Shown here: one piece after another, positions 12,290-23,100 of the stretch
How the letters are laid out: each line of letters starts with the position of its first letter
Numbering within the stretch: position 1 is the stretch's first letter
NCBI GenBank assembly: GCA_009741485.1
Contig: CM019216.1
Location: 29,095,741-29,159,740 of the forward strand
DNA: 64,000 bases
Source: Malurus cyaneus samueli
Lineage: Eukaryota; Chordata; Aves; Passeriformes; Maluridae
Reading direction: 5' to 3'
Made by a program: the position numbers and the translations under genes
Notes under the pieces: model-generated
The model's input: the letters and a program-made list of their open reading frames with translations, nothing else
The model's database searches: none
Told to the model about the DNA's origin: nothing

Positions 12290-12690
12290 TCTGTTGCTCC
12301 TTCATCCTCAGGGGTAGGACCCTTCATACTCCTCCCCTGCTCCAGTGTGCACTCCTCCAGAGGCTGAAGGTGGATCTTTGTTCCCCCATGGCTCTCCAAG
12401 GGCTGCAGGGGCACAGCTGCCTCACCATGGGCTGCATTATGGACTTCATGAGAATCTCTGCTCCGGCACCTCCTCCCTGTACTTTTTCACTGCCCTTGAT
12501 ATCTGCAGAATGGTCCGTCTTGTGTATTCTTACTCCTCTCCTCTCTGTCTGCAATTCACTCCTGCACAGTAAATTTGAAGTGCTGCCATTGCCACTGATG
12601 GGCTCAGCATTGGTCAGGGGCAGGTCCATCTTGGAGCTGGATGATGTTGGCTCTGCTGGACACAGAGGAAGCTTCTGGCTTTTATTGACC
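12290..12690. mobile_element. Endogenous retrovirus/LTR-like dispersed avian repeat, fragment
   Basis: The phrase order matches a dispersed repeat I know from many bird genomes and associate with ERVL-type LTR elements. It runs CTCCCCTGCTCCAGTGTG, CCATGGCTCTCCAAGGGCTG, ATCTCTGCTCCGGCACC, then CTTGATATCTGCAGAATGGT, GATGGGCTCAGC, CATCTTGGAGCTGGATGATG and GACACAGAGGAAGCTTCTGG. It is GC-rich against its surroundings. I see no retroviral coding motifs, and the open frames on both strands (12324-12702) look incidental. The class and orientation are from memory and should be treated as provisional; edges are approximate. Confidence 0.5.
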
Positions 12691-13139
12691 TATTATGGAT
12701 GACTTAGAGTTTTTTCTTCATACAATGGTACTGCAAAATTATTCTGGAGTATAGAAGCCAAAAGCAAAGTCCCTTAGCACTGAAGGTCACTGCCCATCTG
12801 ATGGAAAAGATGGTGAGGTCTATATATTAGTAACCTAAATTGAACAGTCTTGGCATCACTTTTGTGGAGTATTCAGTGCTATACAATGCTCATGTTTCAT
12901 ATATTTGATGATGTGGATCAAGTATTTGGTGATGTGGAAAACCTCACCTTCCAACAGGACAGCCGTAGACAGGCAGAGAGTGTCTTCATGGAAGAGTAAA
13001 AATGGTTCAAAAATTACTTTATTCATAAAAACTTTGATGAAAACTATGCAAGTCATCTTTGTCTTCATCTTTGTTGAAATCATCATGAATGCTAACTTAG
13101 TAAAGGACTCTCAAAAATGGTGTAGCTGTAGAATGTAAT
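12691..13139. other. Non-coding stretch with one small odd frame
   Basis: Mostly AT-rich. A plus-strand frame is open at 12844-12999, with ATG at 12886 or 12892 and TAA at 12997. It gives an acidic peptide that includes FDDVDQVFGDVENLTFQQ. No homology is recognised and there is no clear splice site, so it is not called a gene. Confidence 0.4.
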
Positions 13140-13750
13140 CATCTGTGCTGCAAAAAAATGTGCAAAGATTGTGGTTAGGAGAGAATACCTAACACTTGTC
13201 AGCATTAACAGGGAGCTACATCTCATTCCTTCCAAGTTCACAGCTTGGCCTTTCAAGGTGCTGAATATCTTTGTCAGTGCGTAAGGGTGGTGCTGAGTAA
13301 ATTCTATGCTGAATTGGTAGCACTGCTTAGTATTAAGGCTGCAAACATTTCCTGTTATAAGACCCAGTTGCTTATACTTTTGCCAAACTAACTGTTTAGG
13401 TTGAAATTTTCCGTGTGCGGCATTTGCCTTGTGAAGAAATCTTTTGAAAAATTTCAGCCAAAATGTTTCTGCTGTGAAGCAAGAGAAAAACATGCTATTT
13501 TTTGCCGCTAAGAAAACAGTTCCGTAACCTTTACTTTGGCGGCTCTTGTGCCCACCTCATATGTTGAGCAGGAAATCGACATCTGGCAAAAGGGTGATCT
13601 GTGTGTCACCGATGCGCTGTTTGCTATCCATACAAGAAACCACTTAAAATGTAAATCTTGGAAAAGTCCAATTTGAATGAACTCAGTAGGAATTTGCTAA
13701 CACTCGACCACAAAAATCCAAGAAGCTTCCATTCTTATGGAGCATACTGA
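13140..13750. repeat. Unclassified CpG-retaining block, probably a repeat
   Basis: This block differs from its AT-rich surroundings by keeping many CpG sites. About nine fall between 13400 and 13720, for example in CGTGTGCGGC, TTGCCGC, GGCGGC, ATCGAC and CACCGATGCGC. It ends directly against the next CR1. A 133-codon minus-strand frame (13092-13493) carries no known motif. Retained CpGs suggest a recent insertion or protected sequence. The wording seems familiar from other bird sequences but I cannot name a family. It could be a non-autonomous transposon, an LTR piece or a conserved element. Confidence 0.35.
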
Positions 13751-14274
13751 CAATTCAGGCCTGTTTAATGTCTTTATTGATGATCTGGGTGAAGCAATTT
13801 AGGGCACCCTCAGTAAGTTCACAGATGACACCAAGTTGTGTGTTGATCTGCTGCAGGGCAGGAAGGCTCTGCAGGAGGATCAGGAGAAGCTGGATTGATG
13901 GGTCAAACCCAATGGTGTGAAGTTCAACAAGGTCAAGTGCCAGCTCCAGACCCTGGGTCACACCAGCCCCAGAGTGAGCTACAGGCAGGGGACAGAGCGC
14001 CTGGAAAGCTGCCCGATAAAAAACGACCTGGGGGTACTGGATGACATTGGCTGAACATGAGCCAGGTGTGCCCAGGTGGCCCAGAAGGCCAATGGCATTG
14101 TGGCCTGTGTCAGCAGTAGTGTGGCCAGCAGGAGCAGGGCAGGGATAATCCCTCTGTGCTTGGCACTGGTGAGATTTCCCCTCGAATCCTGCATCCAGTT
14201 CTGGGCTCTTCGATTCAGGAAAAACACTGAGGTTCTGGAGCATGTCCAGAGAAGGGCAGTGGAGCTGGGGAAAG
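13751..14274 (+). mobile_element. CR1 LINE fragment, RT end and connection region
   Basis: Translated on the plus strand, the piece starts in the reverse transcriptase with LFNVFIDDLGEA. It continues through the catalytic-box region as LSKFTDDTKL, where the family has FADD. Further on come LQGRKALQEDQEKLD, FNKVKCQL, an AQVAQKANGIVACV stretch, then LESCIQFWA and LEHVQRRAVEL. Stops interrupt the frame several times. The copy ends abruptly near 14274, before the 3' UTR, unlike most CR1 copies, which are cut at the 5' end. A long 278-codon open frame on the opposite strand (13755-14591) is a shadow of this element. Confidence 0.88.
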
Positions 14275-14552
14275 GCATTTCCATAACATTGCTCCCTCCA
14301 CACCTTTCTCCTTGGAAACCCCCATGTGCTGGGCACCTCAGTGTCGCATGAGGCTGCTTTTACTGCTCTGCTTAGGGTTTTGGATATGCTTAGGCTTAGT
14401 CTTGTAAAAACCCACACATCCAAGGTTTCCAGGGACACTGGAACTACAAAAGTCTTTACAAGGGATGCATGGCACTGCCCCAAAATTGCTCCTTCCACAC
14501 TATTGTTCTTTGGCACTAAACACATCCTGGGCAACTCAGCCTGAATGGCAGG
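14275..14552. repeat. Diverged two-copy repeat, about 196 bp apart
   Basis: An approximately 78-bp segment at 14275-14353 recurs at 14471-14551. Shared landmarks are GGCA, ATTGCTCC(C/T)TCCACAC, a CTT(T)GG step, CTGGGCA(C/A)CTCAG and a closing AGG. Identity by eye is about 70%. The intervening 117 bases show no match. It begins exactly where the upstream CR1 stops, so the CR1 may have been cut by this insertion. The family is unknown; it could be half of a satellite or a diverged LTR pair remnant. Confidence 0.5.
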
Positions 14553-17089
14553 GTTGTGCCTGGTATTAGCCAAGGTGGCACCATAACTCATGTAAATATA
14601 TTTATTACCCCCTTTGATTTCTCACAGATGTGTTCCCAGGTGTGAGCACTGTTGTTCTCACAGAGATCATTAGATGTGGCTGTAAATCAGATATATTATC
14701 ATGCACTGGACTGAAGGTTGGTGGCTCAATAAGGAAATATTATCGCTCCCCCAATCTCCTAAATGGGAAAAGGATCACAATGAAAAATTCACGTGTGATC
14801 TCAGTATCAAATGCTGTATCCATAAGCAAGCATAATTCTGCTTTTCATGACTTCTAACTGCTTGGCTTTGCAACAATATTCTTTTTGAAATTTGAATATA
14901 TGAGTAGTGCACATGTGGAATATGCATATTTACCACGAGTCGTCAAAAATACGTATCTTTTAAACTATTAAAATGATTATAAGTAGATACATGTAACTGT
15001 GTTAATGTTCAGTATAGACACCAATGAATACATGTGGTTTTACAATATTTATAAAGCAGATGCCTTTGGTGTTACATAAACAAGAAACAGTTTGCATCTG
15101 TAATGTCACTTGTATACATTTAATGCAACCTGGGGCTTAGTGGGGCTGTCTGTGGAAACAACCCTGTATTAAATCCATCTTTTTACATTCTGGAAAGTAT
15201 TAAAATTATTTAAACAGCAGAATGGAGTGGAACTGCTCTGTGGCTTATGAGGAACAAATATTGCCAGCTGAGACGCTTGGCAACCCAGTGAAGGTTGGAA
15301 TACCAATACCAACCACAGGCATGCATTTCATCTTCCACAGGACACTTTGCTGAAGAGGAAAGACTGGAAGTTCTCTTGAGACTAACTTTATATAATCTTT
15401 CTTTTAAAAAAGAAATCGATATCAAACTGTGTTACTGTCACAACCTGAGTGATTTATGATTAAGCAGTTTGTGATAATTGTGGTCTTCACTACAGCTTTC
15501 AAAGTGCCAGTATAAAAATGCAGGACCAAAATCATTAAATAATGTGAGAATTTTGTTTAGTCTAAAGGGCAATGGCTGGCATTCAGATCTTTTCACTGTT
15601 TTCAAATAGAAAAAGTTTAAATTGTAAGAACATCATAGTAATACTAACCAGACTTTTTTTTTTTTTTTTAATAGAAAAGCTCTTTTTTAAGGCATGGGTA
15701 TTATATTTTTCTATCTATATGAACAAAAGATAAAAAACACTAATGATGATGTTAATAATAATAATTAGTGCAGTGACATCGTTCAGACAAGGAAATAACT
15801 ACCCAGGGCTGTTACTTCTTTAGTAACACATAGATCATGAGGTAAACTCCCTTTATTTTCCAAAGGGATCTTTCTCTGAAGAGGGGCAGATGAAGATGTA
15901 ACCTGACTAAAACACAAATGGATTGGATGCAACATCATTTTCCCAGGTGTAGGATGAAACTAGTTAAGCATATATGAGAGAAAGCATTCTCCTGTTCTGG
16001 GGACTGATTTCCTGTGCTGTTACACTGATAGGTTTGGGGTGGCATCTGTAATGGGGAAATTGTGATCAGCAAGAAAGAACAGTCTGGAAGCAGCATCGAA
16101 TGTCAAACATCAGCACAAATGTAGACAAAAGAGCACATCTGACTGGCATTTCATAACAATCATTGTCCATACTTTTTCTCAACCTTCCCCTTTACAATAT
16201 GTCTCATACAGTGCTGTCAAATATAGGCTTCCTCATTTGGTTTTACTTAGCATTGTAATTGCAATGTTTGTTGCTCAAGGAAATATACTGTTTCCTTTTT
16301 ATACTGATTCCTTTAAGCAATAATAATAACACTGTTTTCTCCAACTTTCTGAAACTTGCTGTGCATGATGGCTAATCATTCTTTCAACCCCACAGAAAAT
16401 GTAAATCATTGACATTTTCTTTTCCTTCTGAGCTATGGTCCCTTGCAATCCTCCTACGATGCCTAGAACAGAGAATGCCAACATTTCCTTTAAAATTGGT
16501 ATATTATTCTGCAGAGGAAAATTACTTTTGACTAGAGAGGTTCTTATGGCAGAGCGTTGACAACAGTTTTCCATTATCCTTGTCTTCCACCAGGAAATAT
16601 AGCATGCCAGGGCAGATTTTTGATCTTTCAAATGATGGATGTGGCACTAAATATATGAAAATTATAAGGCTCATCACAGTGGATATATGTATGTTGCTTT
16701 TTTTTCCATTGCACTCTAAAATTATAAGTCAGTAAAAATCTCTACATTTTTCAAAGAGAATATATATATTTTGAAGAAAAACATAACCAATGTGTAATTA
16801 GAACTGCCAGAACATGCATAAATACACAGTTTTTATGTTTATGTTTTGGTGAACTATTCAGTGAAAAAGAGATTAAATTTCATTTTAATGAGTATGCTGA
16901 CAGCAAACTATGTGACTCATCTGTATGGGTGTATAGGAGAAAAAAAAAGTAATTTTATACTTCTCAATTCCTTTAAAAGTGGAAAAGATGTTTCAGAAGC
17001 ATCATGAAAGTTCAATCTACAATAAATATGGAAATGAACTATTTTCTTGATTTTTCTAATTTTGCAGAAAGGGCAAAGAAGTTCATAAT
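14553..17089. other. AT-rich non-coding stretch
   Basis: No gene or classified repeat. It contains a 16-nt T run at 15654-15669, an ATGATG/AATAATAAT run near 15745-15765 and a TATATATA run near 16760. The 110-codon minus-strand frame at 16299-16631 has no recognisable domain. Confidence 0.5.
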
Positions 17090-18255
17090 TGATAACCCCT
17101 GCCCTTGGTGGAAGCTTCAACTTGTCAGATATCTGCTGGAAACTCAACAGAGGGAAGAAAAGGGAGTCTAGAAGGTTTCTGGAGTGTGTGGAAGCGAAAT
17201 TCCTGACACAGCTGGCAAGTGAACCTGCCAGGAGGGGTGTTCTGCTAGATCTGCTGTTTACAAACAGAGAAGGGCTGGTGGGACATGTAGTGGTTGGAAG
17301 CCATCTTTGATGTAGTGAGACTCATAATTGGGGTCAGTTCTGTTTAGTATCTTTATCAATACTGTGGACAAGGGGATTGAGTGCACCCTCAGTTAGTTTG
17401 CAGACAACATTAAATTGTGTGGGAGTGTTGATATGCTACAGGGTGGAATGGCTCTACAGGAGTATCTGGACAGGCTGGATCCATGGGCCAAGGCCAGCTG
17501 TATCAGGTTCAACAAGGTCAAATCCGGGTCCTGCACTTTGGCCACAACAACCCCATGCAGTGCCACAGGCTGGGGAGAGTGGCTGATGGAAAAGGACCTG
17601 GAGGTCAACAGCAGCTGGACACAAGCCAGGGTGCCCAGGTGGCCAAGAAGGCCCACCCCATCCTGGCTTCTATCAGAAACAGTGTGGTCAGCAGGACAAG
17701 GGCAGTGATTGCCCCTCTGTGCTTGGCCACACTTTGAGTTCTGTGCCAGTTTTGAGCCACTCACTGCAGGAAAGACACTGAGGTGCTGGAGTGAGCTCAG
17801 AGGAGGGCAATGGAGCTGGTGAAGGGTCTGCAGCACCAGTCATGTGAGGAGCAGACGAGGAGGTGGGGTTGTTTATGCTGGAGAAAAGAAGGCTCAAGGA
17901 AGACCTTATGGCTCTCTGCAACTCTCTGAAAGGAGGCTGTAGCCAAGTGGGGGTCAGTCTCTTCTCCCAGGGAGCCAGTGACAGGATAGGAGGCAATGGC
18001 CTCCTGTTGCATCAGAGGATGTTCATTTTGGACATCAGGATGAATTTCTTCTATGAAAAGGTGGTTAAGAATTGGAGGGAACTGCCCAGGGAATTGGCAG
18101 AGCCACCATCTTTCTAATTGTTCAAGAAATGACTGGATGTTTCGTGAGGCACTTGGTAATGTGGCTCAACGGGCATGGTGGTGTTCCGTCAAAAGGTGGA
18201 CTCAATGATCTTGGAGGTCTTTGCCAACCTCAATGATTCCATGATTCTATGGTAA
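17090..18255 (+). mobile_element. CR1 LINE with large internal deletion
   Basis: The 5' part (to about 17308) encodes the end of the CR1 endonuclease domain, with steps DICWKLN, SRRFLECVE, FLTQLASEPARRG and LLDLLFTNREGLVGHVVVG. It then jumps, within about 25 bases, to the end of the reverse transcriptase (LFSIFIN, GIECTLS, a degraded FADN for FADD, and LDRLDPWAKA). Most of the RT is missing. The rest runs on through the connection region in two frames, with a frameshift near 17525 (RFNKVK in one frame, then VLHFGHNNPMQ in the next). It continues to NSLKGGCSQVGVSLFSQ and a full 3' end at CAATGATTCCATGATTCTATGG. It is inactive. Confidence 0.92.
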
Positions 18256-19631
18256 TTCAATGTATGCATGCTCTACCCTCTCTTTAGACTTGTTTCATGT
18301 GGTAAATGTAAAAGCACCTCTAGAGAAAGTTTATATAACAGATTGTTTCTCTAGAGGGGTAATGTATACATAGAGCCAAAATGAGAACTGGAAAAAGAGT
18401 GAAAGCAGAATGATGTCTTTAGTCCTCATCTCATGAGCAATCCAAAATCTTAGTTACCTATTTAAGCATGGTTTTCTCCAGTTGTTGTCATATTATTTTT
18501 CAACCATGATCTTTGGAAAATACAGCCATATAGTGTTCAGAAATTAAGCTGGTGTTATTGAAGTTAAATTAAAAGCTTATGCATGAGTCACACCCTAAGT
18601 AGGGAGTTAATTTAATCAGTAACAATATGTTAGAAATATTTTAGTGAATAGCTAGTTCAATTCCTTTTTTGCATACCCTTCTGTTAAATTAAAATTCTGG
18701 CAGCATTTAATCTTTTAATCTTTGTGATTTATGGGGTTGTTGCTGCCCGATACGGAAACTATGTCCCAAAATCTTGAGAACTGTGCATTTCCTCAAATTC
18801 TCCATCTTTTACTTAGACATGACTCAGATGATGTCAGTGGAACTGTTCATTAGAACCTTTATTCAAGGCTTTGTAAAACCTGGACTTGGTTAGCACACTG
18901 ATGAAAGTTATCCCCTCCAAGAACAAATGGAGACCTCCAGCATAAGTAAAGCAAGTGGAATTTTGCTCTTGGAATTCATACATGTCTAACTCGTGGATTT
19001 GCTACCAATAAATTTACTAAGTTATTAAACATCAGATTCAATTTAAAAGTCTGACAATTGCTCTCAGGAATTAACGTATGTTTTAATTGAGAAAAAAATA
19101 ATTCTTTAAAATAATTTTAAAAGAAAACATATTTCAGTTTGCAAGCATGTTACATTGTCAATTATTAGTTTTCAGAAACAAAAAATATTGCTATTTTTGT
19201 TAAATAGGGCAATATTTCTGAGTAATTTTTTCATTTTGTACTTCAGCCAGGATCTCTTCTTGCTTTCCATGAAAGAATCACACCTTTATAACCAATAGCA
19301 TGCTCAAAGGATGTTTTCACAAGTTGCCTGATTTAGTTTTAACACCTTGCCCTGTTTTACTTGCCTCCAGATAAGGATTTCTATCCTCTCCTATGGTGCT
19401 GAAGATGCTTGCTTTATTTAATTCAAAATGAACATTTTCTTGTTTATATAAAGTAGTTCTGTTCCTAAGATGTGGAAAAGGGGATGAAAACCTATAATTT
19501 GATAATTAAACATAAATTTGGAAGAGAAATAGAACTTCAGATCCTTGCTTTAAAATACACGCGATCTTAGCCTGTTCCTCACATTTGAATTCCCTAATCA
19601 TTACACTACTTTTTATTTATGATTTTGTCTG
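18256..19631. other. AT-rich non-coding stretch
   Basis: No gene seen. It contains the perfect inverted repeat at 18317-18357, listed separately, and many A/T-rich runs between 19080 and 19200. Confidence 0.5.
18317..18357. repeat. Perfect 12-bp inverted repeat
   Basis: The arms CCTCTAGAGAAA (18317-18328) and TTTCTCTAGAGG (18346-18357) are exact reverse complements around a 17-base AT-rich spacer. Each arm also contains the 8-bp palindrome CTCTAGAG. The flanking bases do not extend the pairing. Confidence 0.9.
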
Positions 19632-19720
19632 AAACAAAACACAACAAACCAAAAAAAAAAACAACCAAACCAAACCAAAAAACAAAGAAAACAAACCCCA
19701 AAACTAAAAACCAAACCAAT
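19632..19720. repeat. A/C-rich low-complexity tract
   Basis: About 90 bases made almost only of A and C: runs such as AAACAAAACACAAC, a run of eleven A, CCAAACCAAACC and AAACCCCAAAAC. It gives a W/F/V-rich minus-strand frame (19613-19816) that is not a gene. Confidence 0.85.
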
Positions 19721-19784
19721 TACATACTGCAGTGTCTTTAGCAAAGATGCCAAAATAGTCACAGTATTAGAGTACATGAAATGA

Positions 19785-20167
19785 AAGGAGAGCTTGAGGA
19801 AGCTGATTTTGTTCATTCTGGAGTGGAGGCTTTGGAGGAAATCTTATTGATGTTTAAAACATGGTTACAACTATCTGGCAAGATGATGTAAAGAAGATGG
19901 ACCCAGACTCTTCTTATGGGTGCACAGACAGGATGAGAGACAAAACTCAGAAGATGGAAATTTTGCATTGAATATAAAGGGGGAAAAATGTCTCCATGCA
20001 AATTTTCAGACTCTGGACCAGGCCACCCAGGGACAATTTCCTTCCTTGGAGATATTCAAAACCCAAATGGGCATAGCACTCAGATGCCTGATCTGGCTGA
20101 GCCTGCCTTGTGGTTGTTGGACAAGATGACAGTAGATCCCTTCCAACCTACATGATTTTATGGTTAT
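19785..20167 (+). mobile_element. Older CR1 LINE 3' fragment
   Basis: Blocks follow the CR1 3' order with many changes. Early ones are GAGGAAGCTGATTTTGTTC, ATTCTGGAGTGGAGGC and GGAAATCTTATTGATGTTTA. Then come GGACCAGGCCACCCAGGGAC, TTCCTTGGAGATATTCAAAA, CTGATCTGGCTGAGCCTGCC and GGTTGTTGGACAAGATGAC. It ends GATCCCTTCCAACCTACATGATTTTATGG, the avian tail. Divergence is clearly greater than in the 17 kb and 10 kb copies, so it is older. No frame is open through it. Confidence 0.85.
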
Positions 20168-23100
20168 GTCCAACAGAAACTACAGCTGAATTGAGAAAAA
20201 AATCTGATGAAAAAATGTTTCATTGAAGTATCCCTTCTCCTCTGATGGAGATACTAAAAAATATGGAAAAGAGTTGTGTTTTATAAATTGAGTAAAACCT
20301 TCATGATATTTTAAAACTGGTGTCTTCTATCCAAATTATATTTATGTATGTATAGTGAGATGTATAAGGTTTTTTTGTGTCTAATAACAAAGTTCACGGT
20401 ATCTGCATTCACTTTTATGCTTTGGACTCAATATGCTGTTGAATGTGTAAACAGGGAAATAAAATTTGTCTCCTCATGGATTTTTCTACAATAATAACAT
20501 CAACCACACATCAGTGGGTTTGACATTGGCTAATTCAGGCAGCCATCTGAGCTTGATTAATATAAGATCATGATGTCACAGTGCTGTTAAAATGGCAAAA
20601 TCTGAAGAACTACACTGTGTAGAACATGCTGAAAAGAAAAATTCCACCTAGCTTACCCATACTAGAAATTATGTACACCTTTGCCTTTGAAACACAAAAT
20701 TTTCATTCAAAGGCATAGAGGCAAAATGGAGTGGGAAGGTTACTACTACATGGTTTAAGAACTTCGTGTGTTGGACTTCACTTACAGTGAGCAAGAAGCT
20801 GCCAACTCCCTCTAGCCACTACTTGTCTCTTTTTTATTTCTTGCTTTCCTTCTTGCTCAAGTGGAACTTCTGATTGCCCTGAAGAATGATGAAGATAAAA
20901 GAAAAATAGCCACATATTTTCTTCTCTTTCCCTTCTTTTTCTCACCCTTGTTTCTGACACACTGAATGCATCTGCCAAAGAAATAGGAGTGAACTGCAGA
21001 GGCCTCCTTTCTCTCCCAGTCAAAGTAGCTCTTTCCTTGCAAATTGACAGTCCACTAAAGAAATATCTTCCAAACTCGATGTGTTCTTACAAAAAAATGA
21101 ATGTACAACACAAGGTAGAACACAGGTTTTCAAATGGGTGCAAGCATTGTCAGACTACCAAGCGCAGGAGAAGTTACTGCAATACTCCATGTGAGGCACT
21201 ACCAAGTATTCTGGTGTCCCATGGTAAAGCTGGAATCTAAAAAGCTCCTCTGAAAGGAATAATGTTCCTTTTGCAATCATCAGGATCAACCCTTTAGCTG
21301 TTGGGTCAACAAACAGTCTTAAGGAAAGTCTTTCTATAAATATGCCCTTTAATTTATTGAAATGTATTGAACTGTAAACAGCAGAAGTGCATCCTCTAAA
21401 TATTTCTAGAGGGCCAATAAATTCCCTCACCTTAACCTGGTTTTGAAACTGTTTCTGTGGACAGAGTTCTCCATTCAATCCTGCACTGTCACTATTAGTG
21501 AAATGCTTAAAATGATCCTTTTTTAATATGATGGGATCTTGTATGTAGCTTTGTTGAGAAACCAGTCAAATTATACACAATGGAGAATACCTTCTTTCCA
21601 CAATATTAATTCAGTCAAGATTTGGATTTAGTTTCTTTATTTATTTTTAATTTGAATAAAGTGAAGCAATTCTTCCTGGAAATACTATCTTATCTGCTTT
21701 TTCAGATGAATGTGAAATTAAGTAATGAAATATACAGTTCTTAACCAAAAATCCTTTAAAAATGCACATTAATTTGGCATTTCAGATCAGGTTTATGCTT
21801 TAACATTTAATGTCTATTTTGTTGTGTTTGCACACTTGCTGTATCCTAGAACCATGCCATTCCATGATATATACCACATTTGCTTCACATGTGTAACTTT
21901 TTTTCCAGGTTTTAATGTTTTTTTTCTCCGTATCAAGCACAAAATAATGAAATATAAATAAAAATCATTAAAATGAAATGCCTAGGCCAAAGCTTTCATC
22001 AAGTGTCAGCAATTTATGGAGACCAAGCTGAAAGTGAACATAGACAGAACTATGAAAAAGTAGCATTTTTATTGGAGCATTTTAATCTATTGAAGCCAAC
22101 ATTCTTCCACTCTGGTGGAAGTGGATTCATTCCCAACTCTTATTTTAGTAACAGATTTTTCATCCAGCAATATTAAAATAACTACACACCTCACAAATCC
22201 TCTGCAACAGAATTCTTGCCCTCCTCTTTCCTGGCATCAGCAATGTACTATTTTCTGTAATAAGATTGTGATCTACTTAGAGCAAATGAAAGGCAGACTT
22301 CATTCTCCCCCTGAATTTTCATTTGAGTGATCCAAAATTCTTATTCAAGTACTGATTTATACAGAATGGATTGGGGGAAAGAGATGCAACAATTTATAGA
22401 CTTAGAAAATGCCTTTAAAATGTATGTGCAACATTTGAAATCAGCACAATGTTATACAGCAGACCTTCTCCTGTGGCCAGGTAGCTGAAGCAGGGGGATA
22501 TTTGTACTCTTCCTGGGGTCATGGATGTGATCATCATCTAACATAGAGCTATCTAGTCTATTTGTAAATCCTGTAGGCTGCTGAGGGAATTAAGGGTGAT
22601 GCAATGCAAAGAGAGAACAGCAGGTCTGACCGTAAGTTGTGAGAGCTTCTGAGTGCATCTCAGACTAATTGTGCTTAGAGTTAAAACTATTTTTCAAGTG
22701 TTGGATGTCTTTAAATCTAAATATGCTTTCATTCTTGCAAAATTTCCAAATTTAGTCTGAATTTACTGATTAGTTGTGAATCAATTTGTTTTGCATGTCT
22801 ACATCCACATTAATATGTGGGGGGGCAAAGTGTTAGATTGGCTACTAGTGCATACAAATTTTCTTCTCTCCTTCAACCAATAGATTTCAAATGTACCTTT
22901 GACATGTCTGACTTTACATTTTGACATTTGAAAAGAAGGTTTGCTTCACCAGCTTTTGTTCTTCTAAGGACAATGGGAAATGGAGTACAATAGGTCTTAC
23001 ATGAGGACATTAGAGGCTTCACCTTTAGTGTTTCTATATCCACATGGCTACATAAGCCATCTGACAGGCAGGACCTTCAAGTCCTGGTCCACTCTAACTA

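Noticed and set aside
13755..14591. 278-codon open frame on the minus strand, the longest in the window
   Set aside because: It lies almost wholly antisense to a CR1 ORF2 fragment and its translation has no domain; GC-rich LINE antisense frames are often open.
18317..18357. Inverted repeat as a microRNA precursor
   Set aside because: The stem is only 12 bp, too short for a pre-miRNA hairpin.
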